DNA of 8,285 nucleotides from JAGXIT01 sp049293335 (GTDB taxonomy: Bacteria; Patescibacteriota; Saccharimonadia; Saccharimonadales; UBA4665): contig JBATSO010000059.1 in the NCBI GenBank assembly GCA_049293335.1, forward strand, positions 1-8,285, read 5' to 3'. A model generated the notes under the pieces. The model saw nothing but the letters and a program-made list of their open reading frames with translations, did not search any database and had not been told where the DNA came from. Positions 4,359-8,285 of the stretch are shown here, piece by piece (the first letter of the stretch is position 1; each line of letters begins with the position of its first letter). The position numbers and the translations under genes were made by a program.

Positions 4359-5995
4359 TAGCTCCGTGGCATGTGGTTATACAGGTGGTCCAGGCTATAC
4401 TGTGTTCGCAGCAATGGACGTACTTCTTCGTTTGTAACGTTTACTTTAACGCCTGGGTTCATGGTGCCGTAGGGGTCGAATATGTTTTTAACTTTTCGTA
4501 ACACCTCATATGCCTCGGCTCCATACAACTTTTCTAAGTACAAACCGCGCAAGCGACCATCGTTGTGCTGGCCTGTGGTTGAGCCGTTTAAAGAATTGAT
4601 AAGCTCGTAGTACGCATCCATTAGCTTAAAAGCTTTTTGACGGTCACCAAGCTGGGAAATGTCAAGAAATGGTTGCACGTGCAAATTGCCATCGCCCGCG
4701 TGGCCCCAAAGCGCTACATCTATATTTGCGTTATGAAAAAGGTCGTAGATACCTTTTATAAAATCGTGCAATTTTTCGATTGGTACAATGCCATCTTCTA
4801 TAATTGGGATGGGTTTGAGTGCCCCTTCGCTGTGCGCCAAAATACTGGCTGAGGCATGGCGAATCTTCCATAGGCCTGCCTGTGCGCCAGGGTCGGATTC
4901 TTGGCGGAATTCTTGAGCGTGCTTGTCTAAAATGTGGCGAATTTTCTTAATAACTTTTTTGCGCAGACGTTCGCTTGAATCATCCAGTTCAACGAGTAAC
5001 ACTGCTTGAGGCATTGGGTTGGGCAATAAGCCCTTTAACTGGTTCGGGTTAAGTTGGTTGACAATGTTTAGCAAGTTTTTGTCGACAAATTCAATGGCAC
5101 TCGGTAAGGTTGGTAGGCTACGAAGCTCTTGAGCGGCCTCACAGGCTGCGTTTATGCTTTCAAAATAGGCGGCAAATAGAACTGTTTCGGGGTTAAATGG
5201 TTCGGTTTCGCAGGTGATTTCGCTAATTATACCCAGTGTGCCTTGCGCCCCGACAAATAATGGGGTGAGGTCAAAGCTGCCATCGTTTCGCTTAACATCT
5301 GCCAGGTTATACCCCGCTGTATTTTTAGTGACAGGCCGAACCAAACTAGCTACTTCGTCTTTGTGTTCTTCTATAAGCGTATCGAGTGTACGGTAAATTT
5401 CGCCTTCAAACGTAGTGAGTCCCAGTTTTTTATTAAGCTCTCGTTTGCTGAGACGGCGGGTTTCGATAACCTCGCCGTTTGCCAGCACCACTCGAAGTGA
5501 ACGAACGTATTCTCTGGTTGTACCGTACTTAACTGATTTTTCACCGCTGGCATTGTTGCTTACCGCACCGCCAATGGTACTGTATTCGATGCTTGCAGGG
5601 TACGGCGGCAAAAAACGTTCGTGGGTTTGAAGCGTTTGTTGTAAACGACCGTAATTGAGCCCAGGTTCGACTACCACGACCCCTGTTTTTTGGTCGAGCT
5701 CGATTATACGGTTCATGTGCGCGGGAAACGCTAGTATAATGCCGTCGCCCAACGCGCCACCCGTTAGGTCTGTACCTGCCCCACGAGATGTAATGGGTAT
5801 AATACGGCCACGTTCGGCCAACTGCCAGGTAAAACGAGCGGTTTTGCGGATGTCATTTTCGTTCCTGGGGTACACGACCAAACTAGGTGCGAGGCTAAAA
5901 ATACTGTTATCGGTCGAAAAGTAACGGCGAGCATCGGCGCTCGTCATGACCTCGCCGAGTAAATGTTCTTGTAGGTAATGCGCAACCTTACTCAT
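4358..5995 (-). CDS. FAD-binding oxidoreductase, GlcD / D-lactate dehydrogenase type
   Basis: This 545-residue flavoenzyme of the PCMH/VAO fold oxidises a 2-hydroxy acid such as D-lactate or glycolate; the substrate is not decided by sequence. Residues 35-262 are FAD_binding_4: SRGAGTDLTGG (70-80) binds the pyrophosphate, PPYPASIEYSTIGGAVSNNASG (130-151) and GTLGIISE (252-259) are the other FAD motifs. Residues 270-516 are FAD-oxidase_C: IEDGIVP (399-405), WGHAGDGNLHVQP (430-442) with the His pair seen in this family, and YGTMNPG (509-515). The usual GEHG(I/D)G motif here reads GQHNDGR (475-481). Unlike GlcD/GlpC-type fusions, it has no C-terminal Fe-S domain. No membrane helix is seen, but the coupled downstream gene encodes a membrane protein. 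An excellent SD (GAGGAG, 8 nt before the ATG) supports the start. Confidence 0.93.
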   Translation of the reverse strand: MSKVAHYLQEHLLGEVMTSADARRYFSTDNSIFSLAPSLVVYPRNENDIRKTARFTWQLAERGRIIPITSRGAGTDLTGGALGDGIILAFPAHMNRIIELDQKTGVVVVEPGLNYGRLQQTLQTHERFLPPYPASIEYSTIGGAVSNNASGEKSVKYGTTREYVRSLRVVLANGEVIETRRLSKRELNKKLGLTTFEGEIYRTLDTLIEEHKDEVASLVRPVTKNTAGYNLADVKRNDGSFDLTPLFVGAQGTLGIISEITCETEPFNPETVLFAAYFESINAACEAAQELRSLPTLPSAIEFVDKNLLNIVNQLNPNQLKGLLPNPMPQAVLLVELDDSSERLRKKVIKKIRHILDKHAQEFRQESDPGAQAGLWKIRHASASILAHSEGALKPIPIIEDGIVPIEKLHDFIKGIYDLFHNANIDVALWGHAGDGNLHVQPFLDISQLGDRQKAFKLMDAYYELINSLNGSTTGQHNDGRLRGLYLEKLYGAEAYEVLRKVKNIFDPYGTMNPGVKVNVTNEEVRPLLRTQYSLDHLYNHMPRS

Positions 5996-6036
5996 TCGTG
6001 TGGCTCCTCTTAAAACGTGGGATTTATCTAGCTCGT

Positions 6037-6045
6037 ATCATAGCA
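6037..6045 (-). promoter_or_regulatory. Extended -10 promoter of the FAD-oxidoreductase operon
   Basis: On the minus strand the sequence is TGC-TATGAT. This would start RNA near 6030 and leave a leader of about 35 nt that carries the GAGGAG ribosome site at about 6004-6009. No convincing -35 is seen, which is common for extended -10 promoters. It diverges from the L2 promoter on the other strand. Confidence 0.5.
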
Positions 6046-6079
6046 TAAACGGTTTTAGTATGCCTAGCGTTGCACCGTC

Positions 6080-6108
6080 TTGAAATATACCTATAAAACA
6101 GATATGCT
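6080..6108 (+). promoter_or_regulatory. Promoter for element L2
   Basis: TTGAAA (6080-6085) and TATGCT (6103-6108) are separated by exactly 17 nt. RNA would start near 6115, about 30 nt before L2. It is divergent from the oxidoreductase promoter. This is the main reason to read L2 on the plus strand. Confidence 0.55.
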
Positions 6109-6145
6109 AACGTAGTCATTTGCACTTTTTGTCAAAAATTTTAAG

Positions 6146-6227
6146 CGGACGTGGCGGTCATCGTGAAACGATGCAAAATATACACGTAGACACCGTCTGC
6201 CATTCGCCAAACCAAAATACACGTCCG
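6146..6227 (+). ncRNA. Structured element L2, paralogue of L1
   Basis: It spans the same 82 nt from CGGACGT to ACGTCCG as L1 and precedes a second tRNA-Leu region. Conserved blocks are the first 15 bases (CGGACGTGGCGGTCA), GTAGACACCGTCTGCCAT (6186-6203) and the 3' flank ACGTCCGAAA. The 3' flank extends to TAAAACTATGC (6235-6246), again with a -10-like TATGCA. The variable hairpin is CATCGT-gaa-ACGATG (6159-6171), a longer stem at the same place as CACT-aaga-AGTG in L1. GGCGG can pair with CTGCC. As in L1, no T arm or CCA is present, so it is not a tRNA. The function is unknown; a leader, small RNA or tRNA-processing element are all possible. Confidence 0.5.
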
Positions 6228-6275
6228 AAACGACGTAAAACTATGCAATTAGTACATTTCAGTTTAAATATTTAT

Positions 6276-6313
6276 GCGGACGTGGCGAAATGGTAGACGC
6301 GCTAGTTTCAGGT
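6276..6313 (+). pseudogene. 5' half-copy of tRNA-Leu(CAG)
   Basis: It is identical over 38 bases to the first 38 nt of the complete tRNA-Leu(CAG) 180 bp downstream, ending at the last base of the anticodon loop. With the shared upstream ATATTTAT, the direct repeat is 46 bp (6268-6313 and 6448-6493). Anticodon-stem strand CTAGT (6302-6306) has no local partner, but ACTAG occurs at the end of insert B (6408-6412), so B may close the arm. It cannot be a tRNA by itself. Confidence 0.8.
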
Positions 6314-6422
6314 GAGAGCCGCCACTGGCGGCTCGCAAGGGAACCTTCCGCTGCAAACTATGTTTGCAAGAGTGAAGTTCCGGGGTCGCGGAACGTGACC
6401 TAGTGACACTAGTACCTTCACC
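6312..6422 (+). ncRNA. Structured insert B (same family as insert A)
   Basis: It begins GTGAGAGCCGCC directly after the half tRNA-Leu. H1 GAGCCGCC-act-GGCGGCTC (6316-6334) is a perfect 8 bp. H2 GAAC(C)TTC pairs with GAAGTTC (6341-6380) and encloses TGCAAAC-tat-GTTTGCA (6352-6368). H3 is GGTCGCG-gaa-CGTGACC (6384-6400). H4 is CTAGT-gac-ACTAG (6400-6412). GGTGA (6311-6315) can pair with TCACC (6418-6422), closing the whole element. The hairpin order, the bulged C in H2 and the GAA loop of H3 match insert A, with changed but still pairing bases. At about 110 nt it is too short for a complete group I or II intron, and no such core is seen. Its last bases overlap the -35 box of the following tRNA promoter. 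Confidence 0.6.
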
Positions 6423-6445
6423 GTCTTTTACAAACAAGGTATACT
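6417..6445 (+). promoter_or_regulatory. Promoter of tRNA-Leu(CAG)
   Basis: TTCACC (6417-6422) and TATACT (6440-6445) are 17 nt apart. RNA would start near 6452, only about 4 nt before the mature tRNA. The -35 coincides with the 3' closing strand of insert B, so the insert seems to supply part of the promoter. Confidence 0.5.
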
Positions 6446-6455
6446 TTATATTTAT

Positions 6456-6539
6456 GCGGACGTGGCGAAATGGTAGACGCGCTAGTTTCAGGTACTAGTG
6501 AGGCAACTCATGGAGGTTCAAGTCCTCTCGTCCGCACCA
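6456..6539 (+). tRNA. tRNA-Leu(CAG), CCA encoded
   Basis: The class II cloverleaf is complete and almost identical to the tRNA-Leu at 3398. Acceptor GCGGACG/CGTCCGC is followed by A and an encoded CCA. The anticodon stem is CTAGT/ACTAG with loop TTCAGGT, so the anticodon is CAG (6489-6491), reading CUG. The variable arm is TGAGG-caa-CTCA and the T loop TTCAAGT. It differs from tRNA-Leu(GAG) only in the anticodon arm, which points to gene duplication followed by an anticodon switch. Confidence 0.97.
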
Positions 6540-6547
6540 ATACAACC

Positions 6548-6570
6548 AAGCGACCCTTGTGGTCGTTTTG
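6548..6570 (+). terminator. Intrinsic terminator after tRNA-Leu(CAG)
   Basis: CGACC-cttgt-GGTCG (6551-6565) can be extended by G-T and two A-T pairs, and it is followed by TTTTG and then T/A-rich sequence. It lies 8-12 nt after the tRNA end. Confidence 0.75.
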
Positions 6571-6643
6571 TTATATTGTTGGAGTTTTACGAATTGGCGC
6601 GAACCTATTTCGAGGAAAAAGTCTGAACCAAGCCCCGCCGCCT

Positions 6644-6663
6644 AGCGGGCAAGCCTGCCCGCT
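6644..6663. repeat. REP-like 8-bp GC-rich palindrome
   Basis: AGCGGGCA-agcc-TGCCCGCT is a perfect 8-bp stem with a 4-nt loop. No T-run follows it in either direction, so it is not a standard terminator. It lies just outside the 12-bp inverted repeat that starts at 6667. Confidence 0.6.
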
Positions 6664-6666
6664 GCG

Positions 6667-6751
6667 CCCCACCAGAAAACCCTTTGCATATTTTTTTGAA
6701 TTTTTTCCCGCCGTGCTTTTTTGGAAAAGGAAAATGGTGTTTCTGGTGGGG
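6667..6751. repeat. 85-bp element bounded by perfect 12-bp inverted repeats
   Basis: CCCCACCAGAAA (6667-6678) and TTTCTGGTGGGG (6740-6751) are exact reverse complements. The interior is A/T-rich with long T-runs on the plus strand and holds no gene. The size and terminal repeats resemble a small non-autonomous element (MITE), but no target-site duplication is visible. It could alternatively be a long-armed transcription end, since the right arm begins one base after the methyltransferase stop. With the palindrome at 6644-6663 it accounts for most of the gene-free stretch between the tRNA terminator and the methyltransferase. Confidence 0.5.
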
Positions 6752-6752
6752 T

Positions 6753-7538
6753 CTACTTACGCACAACCCATATTATAAAAGAGGGGTGTTTTAATAGCGT
6801 CTCATACGTGCTTGAGTCAATGTCACGTAGTGGTTTGAGTGGCAGAGGCTCAACAACCTTTTCAATGGTAAAGCCAGATGCAACGATTTGTTGAACCATA
6901 ACAGCGAAGGTTCTGTGATACACCCTCACGTCCATGTCGCCCAGATTGCCGTCAATATGTCTTGTACCATCAGTGTCTGCGGCTAAATAATCGCCGATAA
7001 TCGTATGCTTGCCTGTTTCTTTAACAACTTTTTTACCGAGTAATCTGCTCTTTTTGACTGAATCCTCGTTTCTTTCCAGTGCGGTATCTAACGGATGCCC
7101 GCAAGAGAAAACATACACGCCTCCCGATTTGAGCACTCGATAAACTTCTTTTAATGATTGTGTCATATCGTCCACATAATGTATGGCTAGACTTGAGCAG
7201 GCAACGTCATAGCTACCGTCTGGCAAATCCAGCTGCTCCATGTCCATTACGTGTAGATCAAGATGAGGAAAATGTTGTTTGCCGATTGCGATCAGTTCTT
7301 TGGATATATCTACGCCAGTTACACTTGCTGCACCATTCTGTGCAAGCCAGTTTGCATCAACACCACTACCGCAGCCGATGCAGAGTATATTTTTGCCGTT
7401 TAGGTCGCCAAGCTCTTTTCGAAGAGCAGGCTTTTCATAATAGCTATGATAGATAGAATCATTTGGATCTGAAACATGATCATGATAACCTTTTGCAAAG
7501 TGGTCGTATGATTCGATAGTTCGCGGGTCAGTTGACAT
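6753..7538 (-). CDS. Class I SAM-dependent methyltransferase (Methyltransf_11/UbiE-like)
   Basis: The product has 261 residues. Motif I is ILCIGCGSG (51-59) and VTGVDIS (73-79) carries the acidic residue (D77) that binds the SAM ribose. Further motifs are DMEQLDLPDGSYDVACSSLAIHYVDD (about 99-124), which holds the motif II/III strand, and EVYRVLKSGGVYVFSCGHP (131-149). The N-terminal SYDHFAKGYHDHV fits the small cap seen in UbiE/COQ5-like enzymes. The C-terminal half (FAVMVQQIVASGFTIEKVVEPLP) closes the Rossmann fold and shapes the substrate site. The substrate is unknown, with small molecules more likely than RNA by similarity. It starts 8 nt after the hydrolase stop with no SD, so it is coupled to that gene. 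The 3' end abuts the inverted repeat at 6740-6751. Confidence 0.9.
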   Translation of the reverse strand: MSTDPRTIESYDHFAKGYHDHVSDPNDSIYHSYYEKPALRKELGDLNGKNILCIGCGSGVDANWLAQNGAASVTGVDISKELIAIGKQHFPHLDLHVMDMEQLDLPDGSYDVACSSLAIHYVDDMTQSLKEVYRVLKSGGVYVFSCGHPLDTALERNEDSVKKSRLLGKKVVKETGKHTIIGDYLAADTDGTRHIDGNLGDMDVRVYHRTFAVMVQQIVASGFTIEKVVEPLPLKPLRDIDSSTYETLLKHPSFIIWVVRK

Positions 7539-7546
7539 TATAGAAT

Positions 7547-8110
7547 CTACTCGATAACTCTGTTAATTTGCTCTAAGAGTTGGGAAAATTTCGTGTAACC
7601 AGCCTTTTTATTGAAATGTCCAGCGTTGGGGACAAAGTTTAATTCCACACCTAATTTGTTTGCCAGCTGCTTACCGTTATCAAGCCCTACGTAAGGGTCG
7701 TCATCTGACTGAAAAACAACAAAATGCTTTGCATTTTGTTTAATCTTTTCCCAGTTAAAGTCAAAACCACTAAACTCGGAATCTCGGTCATAATTTAGTA
7801 TTGGCCTAACGCCTATAGGTGTACCTATGAGAAAAGCTCCTCGTACAGGATTATTTAATCTTTCTAATATGCGCAGTGTAAATATACCGCCAAGACTGTG
7901 CCCAATTAAAAGAGTATCCTCATTTACTTTGTTCTCATAACCCTTCAAGACATCAAACCATTCAGAAATTTTTGCGGCAACAATTGGCGGTGATGGAAAT
8001 TGCGGAACTATAACTTCGTAGCCTTCTTGCTGAAGCTCTTGTTTTAGCCAGGGGAACCAGTTTTCTTCTGGATAACCCTCTGTTCCGTGAATAATAATTG
8101 CGGTATTCAT
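7547..8110 (-). CDS. Small serine hydrolase, RBBP9/YdeN type
   Basis: This alpha/beta-hydrolase has 187 residues, the usual size of the RBBP9/YdeN (Ser_hydrolase, PF06821) family. AIIIHGTEGYPEENWFPWL (4-22) gives the first strand and the HG oxyanion region with the typical N-W-x-x-W-L pattern. The nucleophile is Ser72 in LIGHSLGG (68-75), the acid probably Asp138 in SDDDPYV, and the base His165 in PNAGHFN. The triad is therefore complete. The protein is cytoplasmic, with no signal peptide. Family members hydrolyse esters, and the natural substrate here is unknown. It is first in a two-gene operon with the methyltransferase, and its -10 box lies 10 nt before the ATG, so the leader would be only a few nucleotides long. 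Confidence 0.9.
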   Translation of the reverse strand: MNTAIIIHGTEGYPEENWFPWLKQELQQEGYEVIVPQFPSPPIVAAKISEWFDVLKGYENKVNEDTLLIGHSLGGIFTLRILERLNNPVRGAFLIGTPIGVRPILNYDRDSEFSGFDFNWEKIKQNAKHFVVFQSDDDPYVGLDNGKQLANKLGVELNFVPNAGHFNKKAGYTKFSQLLEQINRVIE

Positions 8111-8120
8111 ATTAAAGAGT

Positions 8121-8129
8121 ATTATAACA
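8121..8129 (-). promoter_or_regulatory. Extended -10 promoter of the hydrolase-methyltransferase operon
   Basis: On the minus strand the sequence is TGT-TATAAT, a perfect -10 with the TGn extension. A clear -35 is missing. RNA would start at about 8114, giving a near-leaderless mRNA for the ATG at 8110. Confidence 0.65.
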
Positions 8130-8169
8130 GATTTTCCTCTGTTTAATGTGTTGCTTGCGAGTAACCCCT

Positions 8170-8285
8170 CACTACCCCAACGCAGCTAGTGATGCGAAAT
8201 AGCTCGTGGGGTTTGTGCGCCACGTAGTGGTGCACAAAGATAGTACTGTCGCGAGTGCCTGAGCGCCTTTCTCTGTCTTGCTCCC
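8170..8285. other. Structured sequence at window end, no gene recognised
   Basis: TTTGTGCGCCAC-gta-GTGGTGCACAAA (8212-8238) is a 12-bp hairpin with one G-T pair and a 3-nt loop. Upstream, CCCCA and TGGGG (about 8175-8211) can close over AGCTA/TAGCT. GCGAGT occurs twice (8158-8163 and about 8252-8257). No T-run follows the hairpin. Short open frames on the minus strand reach the window edge, but they show no recognisable protein. It may be the edge of another RNA or repeat unit. Confidence 0.35.

Larger units (their letters stand above)
6268..6493 (+). repeat. 46-bp direct repeat bracketing insert B (period 180 bp)
   Basis: The copies at 6268-6313 and 6448-6493 are identical and include the first 38 nt of tRNA-Leu(CAG). 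Between them lie 134 bp that hold insert B and the tRNA promoter. The perfect identity suggests a recent duplication, ongoing gene conversion or selection on the half-copy. The tRNA-Val region has the same arrangement with a 178-bp period and one diverged block. Confidence 0.85.

Noticed and set aside
6470..6778. 102-codon plus-strand open frame
   Set aside because: It starts inside tRNA-Leu(CAG), runs through its terminator and both inverted repeats, and shows no protein-like pattern.
8170..8285. C-terminal end of a minus-strand protein entering from the right
   Set aside because: Two frames are open to the edge for only 30-40 codons, neither resembles a known protein, and the DNA is dominated by hairpins.
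1..8285. Reassigned UGA codon (as in Gracilibacteria/Absconditabacteria)
   Set aside because: All complete genes here stop with TAA or TAG, but none contains an in-frame TGA, so there is no evidence for reassignment.
1..8285. CRISPR array
   Set aside because: The only direct repeats are the tRNA half-copies and the paired L elements. There are no regularly spaced short repeats with variable spacers.

Overview
The window reads like a piece of a small bacterial chromosome, most likely from the Candidate Phyla Radiation (Patescibacteria) and plausibly a Saccharibacteria-like lineage. The reasons are short tightly packed genes, a divergent SecE with a long N-terminal extension, CPR-type stand-alone genes (AAA_33 kinase, YgjP-like metalloprotease, orphan PAS histidine kinase), mostly SD-poor starts and two apparently leaderless mRNAs. 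The phylum is an inference; no rRNA or phylogenetic marker is complete here.

Layout. 1-493 (minus): the start of nusG and all of secE, with a promoter-like sequence and a hairpin/T-run in front of secE. 624-3158 (minus): a compact three-gene cluster transcribed kinase -> metalloprotease -> PAS histidine kinase, from a leaderless-type promoter. 3195-4046 (plus): an RNA-rich zone with a structured element (L1), tRNA-Leu(GAG), a partial 5' copy of tRNA-Val joined to a structured insert (A), the complete tRNA-Val(UAC) with its terminator, and a GC-rich structured stretch (C). 4047-5995 (minus): an FAD-linked GlcD/D-lactate-dehydrogenase-type oxidase and a small CBU_0592-like membrane protein in one operon. 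5996-6752: a second RNA-rich zone on the plus strand, built like the first: element L2, a 5' half-copy of tRNA-Leu joined to structured insert B, then complete tRNA-Leu(CAG) and its terminator, followed by inverted repeats. 6753-8110 (minus): an RBBP9/YdeN-type serine hydrolase and a SAM methyltransferase. 8111-8285: no gene seen, but strong hairpins.

The most interesting material is in the two tRNA zones. (i) L1 and L2 are two copies of an RNA-like element, both exactly 82 nt from stem to stem, lying 38-48 nt upstream of a tRNA-Leu sequence; their terminal helix repeats the tRNA-Leu acceptor-stem sequence and one internal hairpin is kept with different base pairs. (ii) Inserts A and B start with the same GTGAGAGCCGCC, fold into the same series of hairpins with compensatory changes, and each is joined to a 5' half-copy of the tRNA gene that follows, giving direct repeats with periods of 178 bp (Val) and 180 bp (Leu). 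I could not match either family to a known class, including the group I intron core. They may be an undescribed tRNA-associated RNA or mobile element family.
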